From contig OX243825.1 of NCBI GenBank assembly GCA_945859605.1, forward strand, positions 29,954,329 to 30,018,328: a DNA stretch of 64,000 nt, in the 5' to 3' direction. How positions within the stretch are numbered: the stretch's first letter is position 1; the number at the start of each line of letters is the position of its first letter. The position numbers and the translations under genes are program-made. Below the pieces are notes generated by a model, which saw nothing but the letters and a program-made list of their open reading frames with translations, was not told the origin of the DNA and did no database searches. This DNA is from Lumbricus rubellus. Its lineage: Eukaryota > Annelida > Clitellata > Crassiclitellata > Lumbricidae. This document shows positions 11,101 to 22,939 of the stretch, piece after piece.

Positions 11101-13422
11101 ATTTCCAGCAGGGGCGGAAACCTGGTCCGAACTTTGGGGGGGACGGACGAGCGCCTGAAGTAGGATCGCTGAGGCGCCAAGCACCGAGTTGGGAGGGGTG
11201 AAGGAAGGCTGTTTTTTAATGTCGACATCTTATTGTAGCATTTTTGCTGTCATACAAAATAAAAAAATGTTCCATTTTCTCAGTCCTGATAGAAGTAGTT
11301 CAAACTGTAATTTGCTATTGAACACGATCGGTGTACAGGTTGCATTGGACACCTCTTTTAAAGTTAATAGCACGAATTTATATAGTGATGGAATTTACCA
11401 AATAGCCCACAATTTATTTGCAAAAACATTGAAAGCATTTTACATAGACACGTCTGTAATGTATTCAATCAACGGTATATATACGAAAGATATGCAATGT
11501 ACAAAATTTTCCTCATACTCATGATGAAATTCTTTGTGTTAATTTATTATATGCAAATTATGTTTAATAGAAAGACTGGAAAGGAAACACTGAAAGAAAT
11601 GAAAACATACTCATGATTTTCGGGTGTCTTAGACTCTTAGGACATCATTTTTATACCAGTATTACAAACGATTTTCCGGTGTCTAAGAACATCATTATGA
11701 TTCTAGTATTATCAACCATTTTTTGGTATTTAAAAACATCGTTTTGGTTCTTGTACTATCAACAATTTTCGGGTGTCTAAGGACATCGTTTTGATTCCAA
11801 TAATATCAGCGATTTTCGGGTGTCTAAAAACATCATTTTGATTCCAGTATTATCAACCATTTTTTGGTATTTTAAAACATCGTTCAGGTTCTTGTTTTAT
11901 AAACGATTTTCGGGTGTCTAGGGACATTGTTTTGATTTCAGTAATATTAGCAATTTTTGGGTGTTTAAGAACATCATTTTGATTCCAGTATTATCAACGA
12001 TTTTCGGGTGTCTAAGGACATCGTTTTGATTCCTGTAATATCAGCGATTTTCGGGTGTCTACGGACATCATTTTGATTCTGGTATTACAACCTATCTTCC
12101 GGTGTATAAGGACATCGTTATGATTATAGTATTATCAACCAGTTTTTGGTATATAACAACATCATTTTGATTTCAATATTTTCAACCATTTTTAATATTT
12201 AAGAACATTTCATTGCAGTATTATAAACGATTATAATTATCGGGTGTCTAAGGAGGTCATTTTGATTCCAGTTTTTTCAACGATTTTCGGGATGGATGGA
12301 TCCGATTTGACCAAGGTCTATGACAACAGAGGCCGTTACCCTGGACAGAAATTTGCTTGGCAATTTACTGCCCTTAACAAGCAATTTGTGATTGCAACGA
12401 TTATCGGGTGTCTAAGGATATTATTTTGATTCCCGTGTTATCAACGACCTGCTGTCTTGAAGTTGACTTGACTATTGTAGAGATCCGCGGGACATAGGAA
12501 TTCCATCAGGTTAAAAACTTTATGACATCGTAGACAATTTTTTAGGCCTATAATAGTCGTCATTGTTAATCTATTTAATTATTGTTTAGCGAAACTTTGC
12601 ACATCCCCCTCTCGGCGCTTCGCGTTTTGGCGCTCGTCCTTCTGCCTCTCGGGGGTATACCTAAACACAAGATGGGCGATTTGTGATTTATTCCCTCCTC
12701 CCAAGAGCTGAGACCAAACTCCGCCCATGAAAACTGGTTACTCCTTTTTCCTGTCCCACTTGCATAATCTGCAGATACCACGGTGTGATTCGTTGATTGG
12801 AAATGGATTTTTCACCAGAATTCTGAAAAAGTTAACTTGTTTGACAATAAGAGTTTAGTAATTATATTATAGTTAACATGGGATTTTAATTCGTACGTTT
12901 TTTATTGCCTATTACTACTTTCGATGTATTTAAATGATGTTCTATGTCCCATTGTTCGTTTTCAAAAGAAATAATAAACAAAATACTTACTTACTTCTTT
13001 ACTATTCCATATTATTTTCATCATGACGCTGATTCGAGCCTGAAGGGAAGCTGAAGGGAATGTAGCAGAAGCCCGTGATATGACGCATTGAGTTTGTGCC
13101 GTTGGGTGTTGGAAAGGTTTTTATAATTTTGGTAACAAGTTAAAAGAGGTGTCTTATCTATACAGTATAATGTTCGTAAACTATCCAATGCGGGCCTTAA
13201 TAACTTTTGGTTAGATCCTGGATTGCTGTGGAATTTATATAAATATAAATATTTACTTCATCTGCTAAACTTTTTTTTCTATAGTTCTCTACTGAAGAGT
13301 GTGTACATATCCTAACGCTTGAACATTGGGGGGGGGGGACAAATGCATGGGCCGTCCCCCCCAACGTCTTCATTGGGGGGACCGTCCCTCTGTCCCCCTA
13401 GGTTTCCGCCAATGATTTCCAG
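11101..13422. mobile_element. Non-autonomous hAT element, 2306 bp, carrying a 45-bp minisatellite
   Basis: The body is 11109-13414. Left end CAGGGGCGGAAACCTGG; right end read inversely CATTGGCGGAAACCTAGG. ATTTCCAG is duplicated at 11101-11108 and 13415-13422. Unit B has the empty site near 43120, reading gctaattccggttgcgaatg. No transposase domain is seen. It shares internal minisatellite and flanking sequence with the hAT element at 45167-47952. Confidence 0.92.
11600..12460. repeat. Degenerate minisatellite, about 45-bp unit
   Basis: Roughly 18 imperfect units built around GATTTTCGGGTGTCTAAGGA followed by CATCATTTTGATTCCAGTA. The same unit fills the hAT element in intron 1 of copy B (45840-46940). 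Confidence 0.9.
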
Positions 13423-13591
13423 AACCTTGCGAATGTTCAGAAATTGGAATAGCGCGTTATATGGCCAGCTATATTCATGATTGGGGGTGTTTCTTAATTT
13501 AGCAACCTAAACTACGGGATATCGAAAATGAAAATAATTTAGCAAACTAAACTACGGTAATTACGGTAAACTACAATGTACCACCCGCAAG

Positions 13592-14007
13592 TTCGGATTG
13601 AGAGGTTGTAGAGGGTCGCCCGGTGTAGGCCTAAAGGTATCAAATTACCTCCTCCTAAACATTGCCCCTGAAAACTGTAATTTGCATCAGTCATCGCATT
13701 TATTGCAATAAAAGTATCAGAAAAATCATCCACATTCATGTTTTGGTCTGAAGATTTTCATCCGTCATCCCACTTCGTGGTTTGTGATCAATATTTTCAT
13801 ATGTAACTAAAATACTAATCGCCGCTTAAGTGACATGGAGAAATGGCTTGGAGGCTATTATTTTTTTCTCGATCAAAATATTTTTACTTTATATATTAAG
13901 TTTAAATGGAAACGAAACATGAATAAACAAATCTGGAATTTATTTATCTTGTATAAGCTTAGCCTACATGTAAAGATAAACAATTATTACTTTTGAAACA
14001 GCTAACG
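13592..14007 (+). promoter_or_regulatory. Conserved 5' flank of channel copy A with probable splice acceptor
   Basis: Collinear with 43276-43979 apart from a SINE in B. Just before the start codon both copies have a T-rich tract ending in AAACAG followed by C-T/A-AACG-ATG. This suggests that the coding exon begins at about 14001 after a noncoding first exon. A at -3 fits a usable initiation context. No TATA box is obvious within this block. Confidence 0.45.
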
Positions 14008-14599
14008 ATGAGCCATCCATTCACTCTCGAGTACATGCTGAATGGGGAAACGACGTCAGATCAGATCGACAGATATGTCAAAGGACGAAAAGAAAATCCG
14101 AAAGAAGCGCATGGAAGTCAGATAAACTCAAAACAAAGCACAAAGAGTGTTTCGGAAAGTGAGTTGGTCAGTCATGGATGCCAGGCCGATGAAGCTGAGG
14201 AAAATGAAGAAAATTCCGATGGCGACATGAATACGATAAAAGAAGAGATGAATGTAGACATAGCGGATGGTGAAAAATTGAGTTTCATCAAGATCCTGAA
14301 AATGACGATGAAACGTCGGATGGAAATCTTTGCGGAGGACGTATCCATTGTGGGCCTGACCTACCTGTTTAAACCATCGGACCATAAAATTGGTTCCATC
14401 ATCCGTAAGATTGTGTGGTCGATGCTGCTACTCTTTGGAACAGGATTCATGGTTTTCCAGATATACGATCGTATAACTTTCTATCAGACATATCCGACCA
14501 AAGTCAACTATCGAGTGGCTTACAACCGATCTCTGCACTTTCCTACGGTTTCCATTTGTTCTCAAGTCTCCGCTAGCAAGAAAGCTATACTTGCTTTTG
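14008..14599 (+). CDS. Copy A exon 1: N-terminus, TM1 and start of ectodomain
   Basis: Encodes residues 1-197 plus one base. I chose the ATG at 14008 (protein MSHPFTLEYM) because copy B begins with the same residues at its own ATG. The frame upstream of it is open only through a TTG. A low-complexity acidic stretch (about 60-90) is followed by a basic KRR segment. The re-entrant-loop block FAEDVSIVGLTYLF aligns without gaps to the ASIC region holding the HG motif, but has V in place of H. TM1 is rich in L, F and V. After it comes a FPTVSIC block, the family's post-TM1 signature. NRS (173-175) is a glycosylation sequon. The donor is G/GTAACT. Confidence 0.95.
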
Positions 14600-14860
14600 G
14601 TAACTAAACTTATTTTGATATGACTTTCGCTGAAAATGTCAAAAGCTACCTTTACTAGGCCTAGTCCTACTGGAAATTATTTTCTCGTGCCTGATCATGG
14701 TATCGTTTATGGTACTAGTAGTGACTGAAAATGATATAATCATTACCAGGGCATCTACAAATACTACTCAACCCCTTCTGCTGCCACTGCTACCGCTACC
14801 AACGCAACTGTTTCTGCCACCGCGCTGCTGCTGCTATAACTACAACAGCAGCAACAACAA
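14600..14860. other. Start of intron 1A, collinear with copy B
   Basis: About the first 130 bp match 44569-44708 in copy B. The rest leads into triplet repeats. Nothing else seen. Confidence 0.6.
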
Positions 14861-14864
14861 CAGT

Positions 14865-14865
14865 G

Positions 14866-14933
<68 letters not shown>

Positions 14934-14984
14934 CACTACTACTACTACCACCACCACTACCACTACCACTACCACTACCACTGG

Positions 14985-15030
<46 letters not shown>

Positions 15031-15110
15031 GCTTCTAATAATGCTGCTGCTACTACAATAACTACTGCAACAACTACCGATGATGCATCTGCTACTACAG
15101 CTGCTACTGC
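14865..15110. repeat. (ACT)n with (GCT) and (ACC) interruptions
   Basis: Triplet microsatellite. The long Thr, Tyr and Val open frames are its translations, not genes. Confidence 0.97.
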
Positions 15111-15147
15111 TATAAGAATTAATAATAGGGGCCTACTTCTACTATTG

Positions 15148-15440
<293 letters not shown>

Positions 15441-15450
15441 AACGTTCAAT

Positions 15451-16074
15451 TTAAACAAAATCTGGATCGACAAAAGAACCGCGGAAGGCCACGGCATTAG
15501 AGCGCTGGATTGAAATTGACAAGCGCTGGAAGAGATAGCAAGTTTCTCTAGAGTCTCCGAAAAATTTGGAAAGACGTCTTCCGAGGTCTTTGATGAAATC
15601 AAGGCCGCTTTTGTTGATTGGACCCAAGGTCTCGAAGGCCAGCGGCACAAATAAATAGGTTGAGGACAGTTCACTGTACTTCGCGTTCTTTCTGGTGGCT
15701 GCCAGCTCAGCCGCCGCTCCAGCTGCGCCCGACGTTGAATTTAAGTAAGATGGAGCGACGGTATCCGTCACTGTGACATCCCACAGTAGACTACGGCCTC
15801 CACGCCATGGAATTAGAGTCATTCCGTCGGGTCGTTTTCCGTCTGTCCTCAGCAATCCGGTTGGCTCTTTGATGTTAGGGACGCCCGCACGAGTCAGGCT
15901 GCGGCTGACCAGGTCGTTCAGTACGGCGTGTCTGGCAATCCTACCAGGACCGAGACCACAGGAGAGACCATAGGAGCCATCCGCCGTAACTACCACTCCA
16001 CAGGGACATGCATGTGGCTCGCATATGCCCAACCCAAGTCGAAGGCTGATCGCAATTCTCACTGCTTCGTCGTC

Positions 16075-16075
<1 letters not shown>
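15451..16075 (-). mobile_element. LINE-type retrotransposon ORF, C-terminal fragment, frame open
   Basis: About 205 codons stay open on the minus strand. The order of motifs is DDEAVRIAISLRLGLGICEP, a C-P-C-G knuckle, an RIARHAVLNDL block, KEPTGLLRTDGKRPDGMT, WDVTVTDT, an AAAELAATRKN block, a TYLFVPLAFETLGPI block and a terminal LFQRLSISIQRSNAVAF. I recognise this as the conserved C-terminal domain found after the reverse transcriptase in a widespread invertebrate non-LTR element. There is no polymerase core in this piece. It lies in intron 1A on the strand opposite to the channel gene. Three related pieces are at 16385-17770, 20455-20890 and 48000-48940. Confidence 0.7.
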
Positions 16076-16262
<187 letters not shown>

Positions 16263-16384
16263 CTATTGTTATTATCATTATTGATTTTTATTAATATTAT
16301 TATTATTTTAACCGAAATGTTAGTTTTAGGTTTCGGTTTAGTTTATTCAGGTCAATTTTTGGTTTACTGATGGCGGCCGGTCCA

Positions 16385-17770
16385 TGGCCCTGGATAATCC
16401 AGTCAAAAAGCCTTGGTAGGCAACAGCGCTGAAGCGTTGTATAGTGACTGAGATGCTGTGGAATAGAAATCCTGTTTCGCGTAAGTCTCCAGCTGGAGTT
16501 CGAATTCGTGGTTCCCGGACAATTCGGAGCGGGACAATTGGGAGCGGAAAATTCGGCCCGGACAATTGGCAGCGGACAATTCGGAACCGGACAATTTGGA
16601 GCGGACAATTCGGAGCGGACAATTAGGAGACGGACAATTTGGAGTAAATTCTGGAGCGGACAATTCGGAGCCGACAATTCGGAGCGTACAATTCGGAGCG
16701 GGCAATTCGGAGCGGATAATTCGGAACCGGACAATTCGGACCGGACAATTAGGAGCGGTTCGGAGCGGGCAATGCAGGAGCGGTTCGGAGCGGGCAATGC
16801 ATGACAGTCTAAATTAATGATGGAACTCTGATTTTCCTACCCATCTCCATCACCCAAATAGACATACAGAAGGCTTTACTTTTTCTGCCAGGTGTCTTAA
16901 GACTTTTCTTTTTTTCCAGAAGTTCCTTGCACTGGGAGTGCCTCTCATTAGGTTGTACCGGTACTGTGAGAGGCTCTTTATAAGTCCAAAAATAGAATAG
17001 AATAGTTGATCGGATGGGCCACTGGACATTAGAGTAAATACTAAAATTAATCAGCTTAGCACCCACCGTCTCACAGTCTGTGTGTAGGCTACGTCTGCTT
17101 GTTTCGTATGTCTTTTGCCCGTTTGCCTTCAATGATTTGGCAGTAGTCATAGGGCTTCGGTTACCTTAAGCTAGATTTAAACCTTAAGTGGCAGTAAAAT
17201 ATATTAATTGTTTACCTATCATCAGAAACCTGACTAACAAGCATAAAAGAATAGGACCATAATTATGTTTGTAAGAAAACTGCAATGATTTAAATGAGCT
17301 GCCAATAGATTGGTAAATTAGTCACATTAGTGCATTTAACTAATATAATTTCAGTTGCTTAGTTCAAGCTTTGGAGTGCAGGGTCTTGAAGATCGTAGGA
17401 CGTTTGTTTGGTGCCGTATAAGTATTTTAATTGCCACGCCGTTTTTTTCGACGCAGGCCTGTGATGTTTCTGATGTTTCTATTCGGCACAATTGTTTTAT
17501 ATACACTCCGAATTGTCCGGGTCCGAATTGTCCGGGCCCGAATTGTCCGTCTCCGAATTGTCCGTTCCGAATTCTCCGGCTCCGAATTGTCCGGACACCG
17601 AATTCGTACACAAATTCGAGACCCTGATTGATTGTTGATGGGGTCCATTGTTTCCAGAGCCAACGGGATGAAGTAGTAAGTTCTTTGGAGGTCCAAAATC
17701 TTTGACAGTTTTCTTGTGGAGGCTTTCTCCAGCTCACACGACCGTGATGGACACGCTAGCCGGTGTCACG
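16385..17770 (-). mobile_element. Second LINE C-terminal fragment, split by a fold-back element
   Basis: Minus-strand coding to the right of the insertion (17608-17750) reads ELEKASTRK, then YYFIPLALETMDPINNQSG. The left part (16385-16501) continues with DLRETGFLFHSISVTIQRFS and AVAYQGF. These are consecutive blocks of the same domain seen intact at 15451-16075. The break coincides exactly with the TSD of the element at 16510-17599. Confidence 0.75.
16502..17607. mobile_element. Fold-back element with GGACAATTCGGAGC iterons, 1090 bp, TSD GAATTCGT
   Basis: The body is 16510-17599. The left end GGTTCCCGGACAATTCGGAG runs into an array of roughly 15 imperfect 14-15 bp units to about 16800. The right end is a shorter inverse array (17508-17599) ending CCGGACACC. 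GAATTCGT is duplicated at 16502-16509 and 17600-17607, inside a LINE fragment whose reading continues on both sides. The interior (16810-17500) has no recognised coding. Architecture resembles sea-urchin TU elements: iterated terminal units and 8-bp TSD. Confidence 0.88.
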
Positions 17771-18021
17771 AAATAGAGTATCCCCCGTATTAATCATATC
17801 CCCCAAATGAAGAAAAATCGAAAAGCCACTTTCGCGTGCATTTTTTGGAAAATTAATTTTCATCTGCTTTGCTTTGAAAAATGACACTAGCAGGTACATT
17901 TTTTCCTGCTAGATAATATATTGCTTTGGTTTTAGAGCACTTAAAACTTTCAAAACACTTAAAAACACTCAGTCACTAAATAAATTCGAGTTGCCTTTCT
18001 CTGTACATTGCTTAGGACACT

Positions 18022-20287
18022 TAAATCAAATCAAATCTTGTTTATTCATAGGATCAACAAATCATAACAGCAAAAATATATATGAAGTAAGAGTGTGCAG
18101 TAATAATGAGCATACAAGTTATTATCATCTATTAGTTGAAAGATCACTAAGAAAGGGTCACCCAGAAAGGGAGTGATCCCGCTAAACCTGGGCAACCACA
18201 AACAGGAGTTATATCAAGATGGTTATGACAGACAGAGGAGTGAAGTTGTTATTAAGCAATGTAGGCAAAACAAAATCAAGTAGATGAGTTAATGTAGAGA
18301 GAGAACGAGAGATATGTACATTGATAAGCAGAGTGTAAACAGAGAACATATTCATGTACATTGATGAAGCATAACAAAAATAAAGCTAATTCAAATTATG
18401 AATGAATGTTAAGAACAGAACATAGGCAATGACCACAACTAGTGGTATCAAATGTTAGTGTAAAACAGACGACAATGTGACAGTAACCAATAATAAGCTA
18501 GACAGCCATGATATAAGAAAACAATAGGCAGGCTATAAGTGATACTCCACAACGAGTGGTTAAAAATATAATATAAGAGTAGCTAAATTAAAAATATTAC
18601 ATAAGAGAAAATATACTTGTAACCAAGATTTAGTCAATGGGTAGATGTCAGTCAGGGGCAGTGAAAGATGTCAGTTCACAACGAGAAATTTTTTTAAGCG
18701 AATTTTAAAGAGGCTGGTGGATTTTAAGGTAGATATATGATCCGGAAGGCCGTTCCAAATCTTAGGGCCCAAACATTTTATTGAGAATTGTTTAATTTTT
18801 AGGCGTGCATATTCACTGCGATAACAGCTAGCATGCCTAGTAGCATGATCGTGAAGTTTAGATCCAGTAGTAAAGTAATTATTAAAAGTGTGGGGCAATA
18901 GGCACAGGTGGTAGCGATGCATAAACATACATATTTGGAACTTATTGATGTTTAGTAGAGACAGTAACATATGGTTTAAGTAGAGAGGAGCAGAGCTGGA
19001 TCTCCAATGAGCACCACATATTAATCGTATGGCACGTTTTTGCAATATAATCAATGGTTTGAGTCGAGAGGGATAGTTAGAACCCCAAGAAATGTTACAA
19101 TAAGAGAGGTAAGGGAAAATAATTGTATAATAAAGATTAAAGAGAACAGATTTAGGTAGGCAATGTTTAATCCTGTGAAGGACCCCAATGTTTTTAGCAA
19201 TTTTCTTCACAATAGATGAAATATGATCCTTCCAAGTAAGGTGGCTATCAACAATGACCCCAAGAAATTTAGATGAACTTGTTTGGGTGATAGGGACATT
19301 ATTAATTAGAAGTGACCTAGAAGTGACCTATTAACATCAAGGTCAATTTTTTTTTTAGTGTGGAATAAAATGAAGTTGGTTTTGTCAATATTAAGGGATA
19401 ATCTATTAGCTTTAAACCATTGCTCTATTAAGGATAACTCATTATTAGCTATATCAAATAGGTGACCTATGGAATGGTGAGAAAGAAAAACATTTGTGTC
19501 ATCAGCGAATAGTATAAATTTAAAGGTGCACGGTCAACAGCGCGCATGTCAAAAGCGCGCAGACAAATGCGCGCAGACAAATGCGCGCAAAGCGCGCAAC
19601 AGGAACATTTTCCGCCAAAAGAGCGCAGACAAAAGCGCGCAAAAAAGCGCGCAAAAAAGCGCGCATCCTGTCTATTCTTTCGTATGTTTTCTCCTCGAAG
19701 TCCTTCTTTGATGATGGTTTGAGCCGGCTACTCAAAGCGATCCACTTGGCTAAGTACCGCCATCTATTTTATTGCGTAGAACATGAACTGCTCCTTTGAT
19801 GAACAATCTTATGATTTTTGTCAGGCCTATAATTCAACTAGCCGGCTTGGTTTTCTTTGAAATTAATTGCTCGGTATATATATTCGGTTAAATAGTTACA
19901 GTTTTATTATGTCTATATTTCTAACAATATGTTTAATTGCGTTTCAAACTCAAGAATAGGTATAATATTCTGATGTTTTGTTGAACTTCAAATTTAACTA
20001 GTTTGCTTCAATTTGTTCGAATGTTCGAAAAGAAATGTTCCGTATCTGTCTTATTATGTTTAAATGCTCATTAAAACGATTATGTGTTTTGTGTATTGAG
20101 TCTATGTGTTCTTCGTCGCGCGCATTTGTCTGCGCGCATTTGTCGTGCGCGATTTTGTTACTGCGCGCATTTGTCTGCGCGCATTTGTCTGCGCGCTTTT
20201 GACATGCGCGCTGTTGTTACGGCGCCAATTTAAATACAGTTGAGGTCATGGACAGGTCATTTATATATAAGAGGAAAACAATTAGAG
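18022..20287 (-). mobile_element. 5'-truncated LINE with reverse-transcriptase core, interrupted by a fold-back element
   Basis: The minus strand encodes LLYINDLS, then FILFADDTNVFLSHH (polymerase motif with FADD), IDKTNFILF, KFLGVIVDSHLTWKDH and a C-terminal arm ending in KIRLKKFLVVN at about 18671. The 3' end carries (GATTT)n near 18022. An 11-bp tandem duplication, AGAAGTGACCT (about 19309-19330), breaks the frame. A fold-back element sits inside codons just before FADD (19525-20226). Removing it with one TSD restores the frame TVFKFILFADD. Same clade as the element at 31745-33945 by shared motifs. Confidence 0.88.
19517..20234. mobile_element. Fold-back element with GCGCGCAGACAAAT iterons, 702 bp, TSD AATTTAAA
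   Basis: The body is 19525-20226. Left end GGTGCACGGTCAACAGCGCG; right end read inversely GGCGCCGTAACAACAGCGCG. Iterated GCGCGCA-GACAAAT units occupy both ends (19540-19665 and 20115-20215). AATTTAAA is duplicated at 19517-19524 and 20227-20234, within a LINE reading frame. The interior shows no known domain. Confidence 0.93.
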
Positions 20288-20454
20288 TCACTTCAAGTTT
20301 TGATTAGAGCATCATTTTTTATTTATACGCATTTATTCAAAAAAGGGATAGAATGGTTTATCCCCCAGATAGTATAGACCGGTTGATTCCGTCCAGGGAG
20401 GGGGGGGATAATTTAATTCAATAGCTTTCAGGGGATACTCCTTTTCGTGTCACC

Positions 20455-20890
20455 GGCTCACATATTTCCGCACCCATCGGAAACATACCGCAACTCTCAC
20501 AGCCTCGTCACTCATCTTTGATCTAATCCGCATCCAATCGGACTGGGCGGAATTTGTCTCCATTTGTCTCTTTTATTGCCACCTTGTCTACGCCGATACG
20601 ACCTCTCTTCAATTCGGCATTATTATTATTAATATCCCAAGAAGGTTCGTAACAGGTCGATCCCCTGGGACCTCTACTATTCTGCCTATATGCCGTGCCA
20701 TCAATTCCTACCCACTTGGTGTCGCCCTTGAATTTTGGATATTTTGACGACCTCGTGACCCTTGGCTGGGACCGAGGGGAGTAGGGGTAGTGGAGGCTGA
20801 CATGGACACGATCGAGAAAGTATGCTCGCGCATTGGCCTCACGATTGGCCTTACCAAATGCCAGTTCATCGCGGCCGACTTCGATTTATT
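20455..20890. mobile_element. LINE debris: C-terminal domain (minus) and RT fragment (plus)
   Basis: On the minus strand 20460-20620 encodes MSDEAVRVAVCFR then, after a frameshift, EICEP, matching the start of the domain at 15451-16075. On the plus strand 20640-20890 encodes DPLGPLLFCLYAVPSIPTH and later a GYFDDLVTLGW-like block, i.e. the QGDPLGP and FDD region of a reverse transcriptase. The two pieces point in opposite directions and are separated by a short ATT run. Confidence 0.65.
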
Positions 20891-21295
20891 ATTATCAATA
20901 TAAAATACCTACTGCTTGAAGAAGAGCGTCGGCATCACTGACTGTCCGCGGGGTTCAGCATTAATTTTAGGCCTATTGATGTTGTTATAATTATTATCAT
21001 TATCATCATCATCATATCATCATCATCATCTTTATTATTTTTTTACCCAATATATCTCAGATCCCTCGGGATTTCAAAAAAATATCCGGAGACTTAAAAA
21101 ATTGTATTCTGGAACGGCTATTATTATTATTATTATTATTCCTCGGGATTTAAAAAAATTATTCAGAGACTTAAAAAAATTGTATTCGGGAACGCTATTA
21201 TTATTATTATTATTGTTTATTATTTAAAAAAAAAATATTAATGTTGTTGTTGTTGCTGCTGTTGTTGTTGCTGTTGTTATTGTTGTTTTCATCAA

Positions 21296-21336
<41 letters not shown>

Positions 21337-21345
21337 GCAAAGAGA
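20891..21345. repeat. Low-complexity intron sequence: (ATT), (GTT), (ATC) runs
   Basis: Includes a near-duplicate pair, CCTCGGGATTT followed by AAAAA and a GAGACTTAAAAAA block (about 21063 and 21142), then (TGT)n and (ATC)n just upstream of exon 2. Confidence 0.8.
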
Positions 21346-21422
21346 TTAAGCTTATCTTTTTGACTACACTGATCTGTTTTTTAGGTTACTGAAAACTTTG
21401 AAGTTGGTTTTAATATTTTCAG

Positions 21423-21589
21423 GTCCGCAAGCAAGGGAGCTCGTTCAACACACGTACCCGCCTCTTTTTGGCATGTTCGAATTCGCTAACGCCTCCCAAC
21501 AGCATGAAGGGTACTTATCGTCGATAACTATGGACTGGGAGTTCTTTTACAGTTTTGTAGGTCAGAAAGTGAAGGACATGATACTCGAG
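21423..21589 (+). CDS. Copy A exon 2: distal ectodomain (finger/thumb-equivalent)
   Basis: Completes codon 198 (G) and encodes residues 199-253, starting PQARELVQHTYPPLFGMFEF and ending VKDMILE. The acceptor is TATTTTCAG, with donor GAG/GTAAGA, phase 0. The end matches the ASIC position just before the first ectodomain CxF cysteine. It is two codons longer than its copy B partner and is the most diverged of the six shared exons. Confidence 0.93.
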
Positions 21590-21689
21590 GTAAGATCACA
21601 GAGGCCATTGCTAACTCAAACCTTTCACAGTGGCATTATTTATATTTATTACTAATAATTGATATCTCAGCGTTAACTGGCCTAGTTAG

Positions 21690-21947
21690 CTACACCGGTA
21701 AGCGGGAGCGGAATACGTCTGTTGGTTGCAACGGACTGCGTTTCAAGCCCCGGGCTGAGAGTTGACATTTAGATATTTAGATATCTCTGGCTAGCACATG
21801 TGGGACGCGGTGGCGCAAGCTGCTGCGGAGCGACCTTGGCCAAGTTGCTTACCCATCATTGTCTGTGGAGAAGGCAACGGGAAACCACCTCACTCATCTC
21901 ATCCCCAGGGGCGTAAAAACCACTGAACCTGCCTTCTGGCAGAGAAC

Positions 21948-22002
<55 letters not shown>
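21690..22002 (+). mobile_element. tRNA-derived SINE with (ATC)n tail
   Basis: Head contains TAGCTACACCGGTAAGCG (A-box-like) and GGACTGCGTTTCAAGCCCCG (B-box-like GTTTCAAGCCC). The body contains GTGGGACGCGGTGGCGCAAG and GGGAAACCACCTCACTCAT and ends in about 17 ATC units. A second full copy with the same tail is at 25775-26187. It is not a tRNA gene because no cloverleaf stem pairing is apparent. Confidence 0.85.
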
Positions 22003-22132
22003 TCAGTTTTATATAAAATAAAATTTGAAATGGTGAAATAACGGACCAATTAATAAATTACGTCGAAGGCCTGTTATTATTATTAGCGGTAACAAATGCT
22101 AGGAATAAGCTTACGTAATTCAACATTATGTT

Positions 22133-22165
22133 CATAACATAACATAACATAACATAACATAACAT
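22133..22165. repeat. (ACATA)n microsatellite
   Basis: Six or seven tandem AACAT/ACATA units. Confidence 0.85.
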
Positions 22166-22386
22166 AGGTTTTTATTGCTCCCAAGAAGAAAAAAACATAA
22201 CATGATACAATTGGAAAGAGCGATAAACAAGCTAAGAAATGGCAAATCTGCAGGTATAGATGGCATACAGGCGGAGGTAATGAAGAGTGAAGGAAGGGAG
22301 ATGACCACCAGTGTTTTTTATGGGGCACAGTGTATATGTATATCCTAGCAATTGAAATTTATATCATGTAAAGACCATTATTTCAG

Positions 22387-22471
22387 TGTTCGTTCGGGAA
22401 TCTGCCTTGCAATACCGATGCATTCACGACGATGACAACTGATGGACCACAATGCATATCAATCAACCCAA
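22387..22471 (+). CDS. Copy A exon 3: first ectodomain cysteine block
   Basis: Encodes residues 254-281, CSFGNLPCNTDAFTTMTT to QCISINP, plus one base. It is the family C-x-F-x(3-4)-C ... GxC-x-x-[FI]N block. Acceptor TTATTTCAG, donor A/GTAAGC. Copy B has the same length and phase. Confidence 0.95.
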
Positions 22472-22939
22472 GTAAGCATGAGAAATTGATGCTCGAAAAG
22501 TCTGCAAATATAAAACCTAACCGACATTTTTGTAAAAATATCCATGTCATCTTTGTGTCTAATGAGAAGATATTATCCGAATATTTTTTTAAATAGATGA
22601 CGCCGTCAGAAGTGTGCCTGCCAAGAACATTACTTTTGAGTTTCTGAATGATTAGGCTCAGAGTCGTATAAATAAATTATTATTTAGAAGAGTTAGGACA
22701 AACGCTGTGCCAGATGTTGGCAAAGTCACATGATTGCTGGTCGCCATTATGAGTCCAGCCGGCGATCAGCTGATGCGTCGGCATAATTATACATGTACGT
22801 TGACAGGCTGTCCACGGACCACGGTGCACTCGATTGAACTTCTACTGATATTAAACTTAAACTTTAAATCTACACGGTGAAGGGAAAATGCCGAATCTCT
22901 CCCATTGCTACAATAATTGGCGCATTTGGTTCTAAAATT

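Larger units (their letters stand above)
10848..13591. mobile_element. Fold-back element older than the duplication, split in unit A by a hAT insertion
   Basis: Left end at 10857 is GGTTAAACCGTAGTTTAGGT. The right end near 13582 is a decayed inverse. The flank ACCCGCGAA (10848-10856) recurs as ACCCGCAAG (13583-13591). The intact counterpart in unit B is 42866-43266, so this insertion predates the duplication. Its interior holds inverted GGAAGCTGGATTGA words (about 10970-11060), shared with other fold-back elements here. A 2.3-kb hAT element (11109-13414) sits inside it. Confidence 0.8.
17762..20454. mobile_element. Probable element with GGTGTCACGAAA ends, split by a LINE
   Basis: Left end GGTGTCACGAAATAGAGTAT with two ATCCCCC repeats (17762-17815). 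Right end read inversely GGTGACACGAAAAGGAGTAT (to 20454). It carries the LINE at 18022-20287 inside. The outer flanks are both parts of the LINE C-terminal domain, but about 100 residues between them are missing and I find no TSD. An insertion with deletion is possible. Confidence 0.55.

Noticed and set aside
13993..14007. Start of copy A exon 1 five codons earlier
   Set aside because: That position is TTG, and the T-rich/AAACAG stretch just after it looks like a splice acceptor. Copy B starts at the equivalent of 14008.
16303..16817. Overlapping frames with APNCPLRIVRSE or SERTIRSGQFGA repeats
   Set aside because: Translations of the fold-back iteron array at 16510-16800.
17762..20454. An 8-9 bp TSD for the element with GGTGTCACGAAA ends
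   Set aside because: I compared ACGCTAGCC on the left with GGCTCACAT on the right. They are not direct repeats, so I do not claim a TSD.
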